Assembly (NCBI GenBank): GCA_030424845.1
Contig: JAUHWC010000005.1
Location: forward strand, 51,001 to 115,000
Direction: 5' to 3'
DNA: 64,000 nt
DNA from: Alphaproteobacteria bacterium
GTDB taxonomy: Bacteria; Pseudomonadota; Alphaproteobacteria; Sphingomonadales; Sphingomonadaceae
Part shown: positions 57,653 through 64,000 of the stretch, piece by piece
Layout: each line of letters opens with the position of its first letter
How positions within the stretch are numbered: position 1 is the first letter of the stretch
Made by a program: the position numbers and the translations under genes
The notes under the pieces: generated by a model
Seen by the model: only the letters and a program-made list of their open reading frames with translations
Databases searched by the model: none
What the model was told of the DNA's origin: nothing

Positions 57653-59106
57653 TGGACCTCCTCCTTCTTCACCAGGACGCTCTGCGGCAGGGTATCCCCT
57701 TCGCCCGGGTTCTGGGTCGGCCCCGGGGTGATGCCGGCGGTGCGGATGGGCGTGTTCTCGCCCTGCTTCCCGCCTGCCCCATGCGGCTTGGGTACAGCGG
57801 CCATCAGCCGCAACAGATACCAGGTGCCGACAGAGAAGACCGCGAAATAGACCACCACGAAGGCCAGCAGCGATGCCGCCACGGCAGGCGCATCCAGCGG
57901 GCTCGCGGCATCGGCAGTGCGCAGCAGGCCATAGATCACGTAAGGCTGCCGCCCGACCTCGGTAGTGATCCAGCCGGCAATCACCGCCACGAAGCCCGAT
58001 GGCCCCATGACCAGCGCGGCACGGTGCAGCAGGCTCCAGTCATAGAGCCTGCCCTTCATTCGGGCGAACAGGCTCCACATGCCAAGGCCCATCATGGCAA
58101 CACCGATGGCGACCATGATGCGGAAGGCCCAGAACACCATGAAGACGGGCGGCTGCTCGTCATCGGCCACCGTGTCCAGCCCCTCGATCGGGGCATCGAG
58201 GTCATGCTTCAGGATCAGGCTGGAGAGCTTGGGAATGCCCACCGCATAATCCAGCCGCTGCTCCTCGTCATTGGGGATGCCGAAGAGATAGAACGGCGCA
58301 CCATCGGGATGGCTTTCGTAATGCCCTTCCATCGCCATCACCTTGGCCGGCTGGTGCTCCATGGTGTTGAGGCCGTGCATGTCGCCGACGAAGATCTGGA
58401 TCGGGGCCACGATGGCCGCCATCCACATCGCCATGGAAAACATCTTGCGGGCATGAGCATTGGCCTTGTCCTTCAGCAAGTGCCATGCTCCCACGGCGCC
58501 GACCACGAAGGCCGTCGTCAGGTAAGCTGCCGTCACGGTGTGGACCAGCCGGTAAGGGAAGCTGGGGTTGAAGATGATTTCGATCCAGCTCGGCCCGGGC
58601 AGGAACTGGCCGTTCGCGCCCAACTCGAAGCCGGTCGGGGTCTGCATCCAGCTGTTCACCGAGAGGATCCAGAACGCCGAGACGAATGTGCCCGCCGCCA
58701 CCATCAGCGTGGCGAAGAAGTGCAACTTCCTGCCCACCTTCTCCATGCCGAACAGCATCACGCCAAGGAAGCCCGCCTCGAGGAAGAAGGCAGTCAGCAC
58801 CTCGTATGCCATCAACGGGCCGATCACCGGGCCTGCAACGTCGGAAAAGACCGACCAGTTGGTGCCGAACTGGTAGGACATCACGATCCCGCTGACCACG
58901 CCCATGGCAAAGGCAATGGCGAAGATCTTCAGCCAGTACCTGAACAGGTCGAGGTAAACCGCCTTCCCGGTCTTCAACCACAGCCCTTCTAGCACCGCGA
59001 GATAGCTGGCCAGCCCGATCGAGAACGCCGGGAAGATGAAGTGGAAGCTTACCGTGAAGGCAAACTGGATGCGCGCCAGCAATATGGCATCAAGAGACTC
59101 AAACAT
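57649..59106 (-). CDS. cydA: Cytochrome bd ubiquinol oxidase subunit I (CIO type)
   Basis: Haem- and quinol-binding subunit of 485 residues. The haem b ligands lie in ARIQFAFTVSFHFIFPAFSIGL (His) and GDMHGLNTMEHQPAKVMAMEGHYES, and the active-site Glu pair in AYEVLTAFFLEAGFLGVMLFG. The Q loop is short and the signature is GRQPYVIYG, as in cyanide-insensitive CioA rather than the long-loop E. coli CydA. A soluble Pro/Gly-rich tail of about 50 residues ends the protein. It may be called cioA. Confidence 0.93.
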   Translation of the reverse strand: MFESLDAILLARIQFAFTVSFHFIFPAFSIGLASYLAVLEGLWLKTGKAVYLDLFRYWLKIFAIAFAMGVVSGIVMSYQFGTNWSVFSDVAGPVIGPLMAYEVLTAFFLEAGFLGVMLFGMEKVGRKLHFFATLMVAAGTFVSAFWILSVNSWMQTPTGFELGANGQFLPGPSWIEIIFNPSFPYRLVHTVTAAYLTTAFVVGAVGAWHLLKDKANAHARKMFSMAMWMAAIVAPIQIFVGDMHGLNTMEHQPAKVMAMEGHYESHPDGAPFYLFGIPNDEEQRLDYAVGIPKLSSLILKHDLDAPIEGLDTVADDEQPPVFMVFWAFRIMVAIGVAMMGLGMWSLFARMKGRLYDWSLLHRAALVMGPSGFVAVIAGWITTEVGRQPYVIYGLLRTADAASPLDAPAVAASLLAFVVVYFAVFSVGTWYLLRLMAAVPKPHGAGGKQGENTPIRTAGITPGPTQNPGEGDTLPQSVLVKKEEVQ

Positions 59107-59156
59107 TCGCTGATCCTCGCGTTCGGTCAGGGAGCCGGACAGGCTCTATGAAATGG

Positions 59157-59300
59157 CTACTTGGCGGTCGCCTTGCGCCAGCGGTAAAGCGTCTTTTCGG
59201 AGATGCCGTATTCACGGCAGCTTTCGGTCACGCCCTTGCCGGCTGCGATCATCTTTTCGATGGCGCGGCATTTCGCGTCCTTGTCGGGGATGGCGGTCAT
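59157..59300 (-). CDS. Small helix-turn-helix protein coupled to SulP
   Basis: A 47-residue ORF below the track cutoff: MTAIPDKDAKCRAIEKMIAA continuing to GVTESCREYGISEKTLYRWRKATAK. The second half is a transposase OrfA/HTH_Tnp-like helix-turn-helix (x-E-x-C-x-x-x-G-I-S-x-x-T-L-Y-R-W-R). No transposase remainder or inverted repeats flank it. Its ATG overlaps the SulP stop (ATGA), which argues for a real, translationally coupled gene, perhaps a domesticated DNA-binding regulator of the sulfur cluster. Function unknown. Confidence 0.65.
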   Translation of the reverse strand: MTAIPDKDAKCRAIEKMIAAGKGVTESCREYGISEKTLYRWRKATAK

Positions 59301-61057
59301 CAGATCAGTCCTCTTGCCATTTCATGGTCAGTAGGTTCGGGCGGCTCGCCATTGTCCCTGGCCAGTTCCGACCATGCGCGATCCTGTGACAGGAACACGC
59401 GGCCATTCAGCTCTTCGAGGAAATGGGTGCCATTGAGCCTGTCCATCACCGGCCCCTTCACCTCGGAAAGGTGCAGGCCGATGCCCCCGTCGGACAAGCG
59501 GTGGTTGATCGCCTCCAGGCTTTCGAGCCCGGTTGCGTCAATCGCGTTCACCGCGCTGCACATCAGGATCACGTGGCGCAGTTCGGGCCTTTCGGCCACG
59601 CGCTCCAGCACATATTCCTCCAGCCAGCGGGCGTTGAGATAGGTGAGGCTTTCATCGATGCGGATCGAAAGAAGGTGCGGCAGGGTGAGCACCTTGTGCC
59701 GCTCGACATTTCGGAAATGCTCGGTTTCCGGCACGCGGCCGACGATGGCGGCATGCGGGCGCGAGGCCTTCCAGAGATAGAGCAGCAGGCCAAGCAGCAC
59801 GCCCGCGATCACGCCCATTTCCACGCCCGCCAGCAGCGTGGCGATGATGGTGGCCATGTGAGCGGAAAAGTCCGCCTTGGAATAGTTCCACAAGCGGCCC
59901 GGTGTCTTCAGGTCCACAAGGCTCAGCACTGCAACGATGATGGTCGCTGCCAGAGTGGCAATCGGCAAGTGGAACAGCAGCGGGGTCAGGAACAGCGAGG
60001 CCAGCGCAATGCCGCCGGCGGTATAGGCCCCGGCAGCAGGCGTCTGCGCGCCGGCATCGAAGTTCACCACCGAACGGGCAAAGCCGCCCGTCACCGGATA
60101 TCCGCCCGAAAACGCCGAGGCGATGTTGGAAGCGCCAAGGCCCACCAGTTCCTGGTCAGGCGCGATGCGCTGGCGGCGCTTGGCAGCGAGCGTCTGGGCC
60201 ACGGAGACACTTTCGACAAAGCCGATGATGGAGATCAGCAGCGCGGGCACCCACAATTGGGCGATCAGGTCAGGATTCGTGCTCGGCAGCGCAAATGGCG
60301 GCAGGCCTTGCGGCACAGCGCCCACCAGCGCCACGTCCCTGCCGCCAAGGTCGAACACCAGCACGGCGAGGATGGTGACGGCAACCGCGATCACCGGCCC
60401 CGCCTTGGCGGCCATGCCCGCGCCCTTCTTCGTCATGCCCAGCTTTTCGAGCAGCGGGGCAAAGCCCTTGCGCACCCAGAACAGGAATGCGGTCGCCCCG
60501 GCACCGATGGCAAGCGTGTGGAAATTGGTATCCGGCAGGTTGGCAACGAGCGCGCCGAGCATGTCGGGCCAGTTGTCGCCGCCACCCGAAATGCCCAGCA
60601 GGTGGCGCAATTGGCTGGTCGCGATCAGCACGCCCGAAGCGGTGATGAAACCGGCGATCACCGGGTGCGACAGCAGGTTTGCCAGAAAGCCCAGGCGCAG
60701 GAAACCGAGCACCGCCAGCATCACCCCCGAAAGCGCGGCCAGCGTGATCGCGGCTTCAAGATATTCCGCCGTGCCTTGCGCTGCCACCGCGCCGGCCGCG
60801 CTGGCCGTCATCAGCGAGATGACGGCCACCGGGCCAACGGCCAGCGTCCGGCTGGTGCCGAAGACTGCATAGGCGACCAGGGGAAGGATCGAAGCATAAA
60901 GCCCCACCACCGGCGGCAATCCCGCGAGCAAGGCGTAAGCCAGGCTCTGCGGGATGAGCATGATGGTGACGATGACCGCCGCCAGCATGTCTGCCGTCAG
61001 GATTTCGCGGTTATATTGCGCGCCCCATTCGAGGATCGGAAAATAGCGGCGAAACAT
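59300..61057 (-). CDS. SulP-family anion transporter with STAS domain
   Basis: Inner-membrane transporter of 585 residues. The first 430 contain 10-14 helices with the sulfate-transporter signature AAVIVTIMLIPQSLAYALLAGLPPVVGLYASILP and VESVSVAQTLAAKRRQRIAPDQELVGLGASNI. A C-terminal STAS domain spans about 455-565 (ILMCSAVNAIDATGLESLEAI). Members carry sulfate, bicarbonate or other anions. It lies 63 nt after the SQR gene in the same direction, so sulfate or another oxidised sulfur anion is likely. Confidence 0.88.
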   Translation of the reverse strand: MFRRYFPILEWGAQYNREILTADMLAAVIVTIMLIPQSLAYALLAGLPPVVGLYASILPLVAYAVFGTSRTLAVGPVAVISLMTASAAGAVAAQGTAEYLEAAITLAALSGVMLAVLGFLRLGFLANLLSHPVIAGFITASGVLIATSQLRHLLGISGGGDNWPDMLGALVANLPDTNFHTLAIGAGATAFLFWVRKGFAPLLEKLGMTKKGAGMAAKAGPVIAVAVTILAVLVFDLGGRDVALVGAVPQGLPPFALPSTNPDLIAQLWVPALLISIIGFVESVSVAQTLAAKRRQRIAPDQELVGLGASNIASAFSGGYPVTGGFARSVVNFDAGAQTPAAGAYTAGGIALASLFLTPLLFHLPIATLAATIIVAVLSLVDLKTPGRLWNYSKADFSAHMATIIATLLAGVEMGVIAGVLLGLLLYLWKASRPHAAIVGRVPETEHFRNVERHKVLTLPHLLSIRIDESLTYLNARWLEEYVLERVAERPELRHVILMCSAVNAIDATGLESLEAINHRLSDGGIGLHLSEVKGPVMDRLNGTHFLEELNGRVFLSQDRAWSELARDNGEPPEPTDHEMARGLI

Positions 61058-61120
61058 CCTGTTGCGACCCGGAGGGTTCCTTCCAATTCGTGTTGCTGTC
61101 TGAGCGTTACTGTGTGAGCG

Positions 61121-62347
61121 TTATTGGGCGATCATGTTGCCGGGACCGGCCAGCCATTCACGGCCCTTGAGCATCCCGTTCCAGTAGATCCACGGCAGCG
61201 CGTCAGCCTTCAGCATCCAGCTGAGGCGCGCGGGCTTGGTGCCGTCCACCAACCAGGTGGGGAAGCTGGGCATCAGCTTTCCGCCATAACCGAATTCGGC
61301 GAGCACGATCTTGCCGCGTTCCACTGTCAGCGGGCAGGAGCCGTATCCGTCGTAAGCCACGGTCGGTTCCAGTCCGTCGAGCACGCGCAGCGCGTTGACC
61401 GCTACCACCGGGGCCTGCTTGCGGGCAGCGGCTGCAGTCTTGGCATTGGGCGCGCTGCACCCGTCACCCAGTCCGAAGACATTGGGGTATCTGTTGTGGC
61501 GCAGGCTGAACTGGTCGACATCGACAAAACCGCTTGTCGCGGCCAGCGGGCTGTTGCGAATGAAATCCGGTGCAACCTGCGGCGGGACGACATGCATCAT
61601 ATCGAACTCCACCTGCTCCTCGCCGTCCTTGCCCTTGAAGGTGGCGACCTTGCCGGGGCCATCGACGGCTACCAGATTGCTCTCCAGCTCCAGGTCGATG
61701 CCGTATTTCTCGACATAGCTCATCAGCGCGGGAACATAATCGGCCACCCCGAACAGCACGGCTCCGGCGTTGCGGAACTGCACTTCGATATCGCCGAGCA
61801 CGCCGCCGCGCAGCCAATGGTCGCAGGACAGGTACATGCTCTTTTGCGGAGCACCGGCGCATTTGATCGGCATGGGCGGCTGGGTGAAGAGCGCGCGGCC
61901 CTTCTTCATCTGCTGCACCAGCTGCCAGGTATAGGGCGAGGTATCCGCGCCATAGTTGGAGGTGACGCCGTTCTTGCCCAGCGTATCGCGCAGCCCCTCG
62001 ATCTGGTCCCAGTCCAGCTTGATGCCGGGGGCGACGACAAGCATGTCGTAGGACACGGTGTCGCCGCTGGCGGTGGTGAGGCTGTTGTTGTCCGGATCGA
62101 AACTGGCGACATGCTGGTTGATCCAGGTGGTGCCCTTGGGGATCACGCTGGACATCGGGCGGCCCGTCACCGCCACGTCGAACACGCCGCCGCCAACCAT
62201 GGTCCAGCCCGGCTGGTAGTAATGCTCGGTAGCGCCGTCGATCAGCACGATATCGAGGTCGGGGCGGCGCTTGAGCATGCTGGACGCCGTGGCGATACCC
62301 GCGGCCCCTGCTCCGACGATTGCGACCGTGTGCTTGTATTGTGCCAT
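61121..62347 (-). CDS. sqr: Sulfide:quinone oxidoreductase
   Basis: Flavoprotein of 408 residues that oxidises sulfide to persulfide/sulfane sulfur and reduces quinone at the inner membrane. Dinucleotide sites VAIVGAGAAGIATA and VFGLGDGCSAP; YYQPGWTMVGGG is typical. Two of the redox Cys can be placed at PIKCAGAPQKSMYLSC and YDGYGSCPLTV, the type II pattern. It sits between the YeeE/YedE genes and SulP, and electrons can reach the sulfide-resistant bd oxidase encoded next door. Confidence 0.9.
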   Translation of the reverse strand: MAQYKHTVAIVGAGAAGIATASSMLKRRPDLDIVLIDGATEHYYQPGWTMVGGGVFDVAVTGRPMSSVIPKGTTWINQHVASFDPDNNSLTTASGDTVSYDMLVVAPGIKLDWDQIEGLRDTLGKNGVTSNYGADTSPYTWQLVQQMKKGRALFTQPPMPIKCAGAPQKSMYLSCDHWLRGGVLGDIEVQFRNAGAVLFGVADYVPALMSYVEKYGIDLELESNLVAVDGPGKVATFKGKDGEEQVEFDMMHVVPPQVAPDFIRNSPLAATSGFVDVDQFSLRHNRYPNVFGLGDGCSAPNAKTAAAARKQAPVVAVNALRVLDGLEPTVAYDGYGSCPLTVERGKIVLAEFGYGGKLMPSFPTWLVDGTKPARLSWMLKADALPWIYWNGMLKGREWLAGPGNMIAQ

Positions 62348-62395
62348 TGTTTGCGATCCTCAGGGTTTGGACGGGCGAACGGGCATCGCCTCTTG

Positions 62396-62815
62396 TCAGG
62401 ATTTGCTGGTAGCCAGCCTGTGCAGCAGCATCCCGCCGACCATGGCGAGAACGAAGGTGCCGATCGCCGCGATGTCGGGTGCCGTGCCGAGCGAGGCGAT
62501 GGCAGGGCCAGGGCACAATCCGCCCAGGCCCCAACCTGCGCCGAACAGCACCGCGCCGCCCACCAGCTTGCCATCGATGTGGCGCGTGCCGGGAAGGTGG
62601 AAGGTCGTGTCGACAAGCGGCTTGACCATGCGCGGCTGGATCACCCATGCCACGGCCATCACCAGCAGTGCGCCGCCCATGACGAAGGCCAGCGTCGGGT
62701 CCCAGGCTCCGAACAGGTCCAGGAAACCGCGCACGCGCGCAGGATCGGTCATGCCGGAAACGGTCAGGCCGATGCCGAAGATCACGCCGGAAATCAGGGT
62801 CAGGATCTGTTTCAT
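62396..62815 (-). CDS. YeeE/YedE half-size membrane protein (DUF6691-like)
   Basis: Membrane protein of 139 residues with four helices: TLISGVIFGIGLTVSGMTDPARV at the N terminus and LGGLCPGPAIASLGT in the third helix, carrying the Cys expected for sulfur-compound transport. Its ATG overlaps the stop of the other half-size protein (ATGA), so the pair likely forms one thiosulfate/persulfide transporter, as PmpA and PmpB. The track start at 62923 lies in the neighbour and is not used. Confidence 0.85.
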   Translation of the reverse strand: MKQILTLISGVIFGIGLTVSGMTDPARVRGFLDLFGAWDPTLAFVMGGALLVMAVAWVIQPRMVKPLVDTTFHLPGTRHIDGKLVGGAVLFGAGWGLGGLCPGPAIASLGTAPDIAAIGTFVLAMVGGMLLHRLATSKS

Positions 62816-63261
62816 CACCACCCCCATCCCAGCGCATTGGCGATCGCGACGGTCACGATGCCGCTGGCCATGAACACCATGGTGGCGGTGATCGAACGAC
62901 GCGACAGGCGCGACATGCCGCACACGCCGTGGCCACTGGTGCAGCCAGAGCCCATGCGGGTGCCGAATCCAACCAGCAGTCCGGCCGCGGCGAGCAGAGG
63001 GAGGGAGGGGGAGTAGCTCACCGTGGCCGGACCGAAGACCAGTGCATAGGCCAGACCGCCCAGCACCAGCCCAACTATGAAATTCAACGCCATGATCCAG
63101 GGCGGACCGCTGTCGGCAATGCCGGTTGCGCGGGCCAGCAGGCCGCTGACACCGGCAATGCGGCCGGCACCCAGCAGCATGACTGCTGCCGAAATACCGA
63201 TCAGCACCCCGCCGATCAGGCCGCCGACGGGATCGGCATCAGGGAAACCGGGGATCGTCAT
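62815..63261 (-). CDS. YeeE/YedE half-size membrane protein
   Basis: Protein of 148 residues with four helices. The sulfur-transport signature is [23 protein letters not shown] with two Cys; [21 protein letters not shown] is the first half of the fold. It overlaps the MBL gene upstream and its partner downstream by 4 nt each, so three genes are translated as one coupled unit. Together they likely import or export sulfane sulfur for the neighbouring oxidising enzymes. Confidence 0.87.
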   Translation of the reverse strand: MTIPGFPDADPVGGLIGGVLIGISAAVMLLGAGRIAGVSGLLARATGIADSGPPWIMALNFIVGLVLGGLAYALVFGPATVSYSPSLPLLAAAGLLVGFGTRMGSGCTSGHGVCGMSRLSRRSITATMVFMASGIVTVAIANALGWGW

Positions 63262-64000
63262 ACCGCGTTCACCGGAATCTTGATGTAGCTCACGCCATTG
63301 GATTCAGGCGCGGGCATGTGACCGCCGCGAATGTTCACCTGCACCGAAGGCATGATGAGTTCGGGCAGGTCGAGCGTGGCGTCGCGCTTGGTGCGCATGG
63401 CCACGAAGTCATCCTCGCTCACCCCGTCATGGACGTGCACATTGTTGTCGCGCTGTTCGCCCACGGTGGATTCCCAGGCGTAGACATCTCGGCCCGGCGC
63501 CTTGTAGTCATGGCACATGAACAGGCGCGTCTCGCGCGGCAGTTCCAGCAGGCGGCGGATGGACTTGAAGAGCTGGCGGGCATCGCCGCCGGGGAAGTCA
63601 GCCCTGGCCGTGCCGTAATCGGGCATGAACATCGTATCGCCCAGGAAGGCGGCATCACCGATGATATAGACCATGTCGGCAGGCGTATGGCCCGGCATAT
63701 GCAGCGAAATCGCCTTGATGTTGCCGATGTTGAAGGTGTGACCGTCCTCGAACAGGTGGTCGAACTGGGAACCGTCACGCTCGAAGTCGGTCCCGGCATT
63801 GAACAGTTTGCCGAAGACTTCCTGCACATGGGTTATCTGCTGGCCGATGGCGAGCTTACCACCGAGCTTTTCCTGCAGATAGGGCGCGGCAGAAAGATGG
63901 TCGGCATGTGCGTGGGTTTCGAGAAGCCACGTCACTTTCAGATTATGCGAAATGACATAGTCAATAACCGCGTCCGCCGAGGCAAAAGAGGTTCGGCCGG
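63258..64000 (-). CDS. MBL-fold persulfide dioxygenase-like protein (partial, 5' end outside window)
   Basis: Metallo-beta-lactamase-fold protein read from the window edge (about 247 codons; frame ASADAVIDYVISHNLKVTWLLETHAHADHLSA). The track start GTG at 63935 is internal. Metal ligands are THAHADHLSA, HMPGHTPADM, FLGDTMFMPDYG and CHDYKAPGRD. The ETHE1/Blh group oxidises persulfide to sulfite and is often run by the BigR repressor beside YeeE/YedE and SQR genes, as here. Identity as persulfide dioxygenase is by family and context. Confidence 0.88.
   Translation of the reverse strand, partial: GRTSFASADAVIDYVISHNLKVTWLLETHAHADHLSAAPYLQEKLGGKLAIGQQITHVQEVFGKLFNAGTDFERDGSQFDHLFEDGHTFNIGNIKAISLHMPGHTPADMVYIIGDAAFLGDTMFMPDYGTARADFPGGDARQLFKSIRRLLELPRETRLFMCHDYKAPGRDVYAWESTVGEQRDNNVHVHDGVSEDDFVAMRTKRDATLDLPELIMPSVQVNIRGGHMPAPESNGVSYIKIPVNAV

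Noticed and set aside
59157-59300. The small HTH ORF as part of an insertion sequence
   Set aside because: No orfB, terminal inverted repeats or target duplication flank it, and it overlaps the SulP stop as a coupled gene would.
61124-63016. A 630-residue plus-strand ORF opposite SQR and YeeE
   Set aside because: Runs antisense through three well-supported genes; low-complexity shadow translation. The same applies to 59423-61117 (564 residues) opposite SulP.
1-64000. CRISPR arrays, prophage structural genes, toxin-antitoxin pairs, rRNA
   Set aside because: No regularly spaced repeats, capsid/tail genes, recognisable toxin-antitoxin pairs or rRNA segments were seen; the only mobile-element gene is the island integrase.

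Overview
The window looks like a chromosomal segment of an aerobic, GC-rich alphaproteobacterium of the Sphingomonadales (Erythrobacteraceae-like). The evidence is a CrtB phytoene synthase of the erythrobacter type, two large TonB-dependent receptors, a tryptophan-halogenase homologue inside a sugar locus, PhoX, and a CysN/CysC fusion. This placement is inferred from gene content; no taxonomic marker such as rRNA is present.

Layout. 1-7780 is ordinary chromosome: a partial LOG protein, crtB, glpD with a drug-efflux MFS, dinB, a NUDIX hydrolase, 6-phosphogluconolactonase, dps and a small membrane protein. 7856-35188 is a genomic island of about 27.3 kb. Its right end is a complete tRNA-Gly(CCC) gene with a P4-type tyrosine integrase beside it, and its left end carries an 18-nt imperfect copy of the tRNA 3' end. 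Both ends also hold copies of TGGCCCCCA, which look like integrase arm-type sites.

The island is a self-contained carbohydrate module. It encodes an outer-membrane TonB receptor, an MFS sugar transporter, a GH36 alpha-galactosidase, GH68 and GH32 fructosidases, a GH13 alpha-glucosidase and a ROK fructokinase. It also encodes a complete oxidative De Ley-Doudoroff galactose route: mutarotase, candidate SDR galactose dehydrogenase, SMP-30 lactonase, DgoD, 2-keto-3-deoxy kinase and DgoA. This fits growth on sucrose and raffinose-family oligosaccharides. Two operator families are visible: CAATCGATTG (LacI type, four copies) at the oligosaccharide genes and CAATTAT-N3-ATAATTG (FadR/GntR type, two copies) at the galactonate genes. 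The receptor operon also carries a flavin-dependent halogenase homologue and a TPR/2OG-Fe(II) oxygenase of unknown role.

35245-50748 is chromosome again: pal, a KdpDE-like two-component pair whose response regulator is broken by an amber codon, a periplasmic TPR protein, an fba-HAD-dhaL-dhaK operon, a TauD/TfdA dioxygenase, an I78 inhibitor-RidA-HIBYL-CoA hydrolase group, and the sulfate activation operon cysD-cysNC-cysQ-tauE.

50790-56417 is a phosphate-scavenging operon (TonB receptor, beta-propeller phytase, PhoX phosphatase) behind a clear Pho-box-like repeat, followed by the relic of a low-molecular-weight tyrosine phosphatase. 56450-64000 holds a cyanide-insensitive-type cytochrome bd oxidase with a 40-residue DUF2474 partner, then a sulfide/sulfur cluster: SulP transporter with a coupled 47-residue HTH protein, sulfide:quinone oxidoreductase, two half-size YeeE/YedE proteins and a partial persulfide-dioxygenase-like MBL protein.
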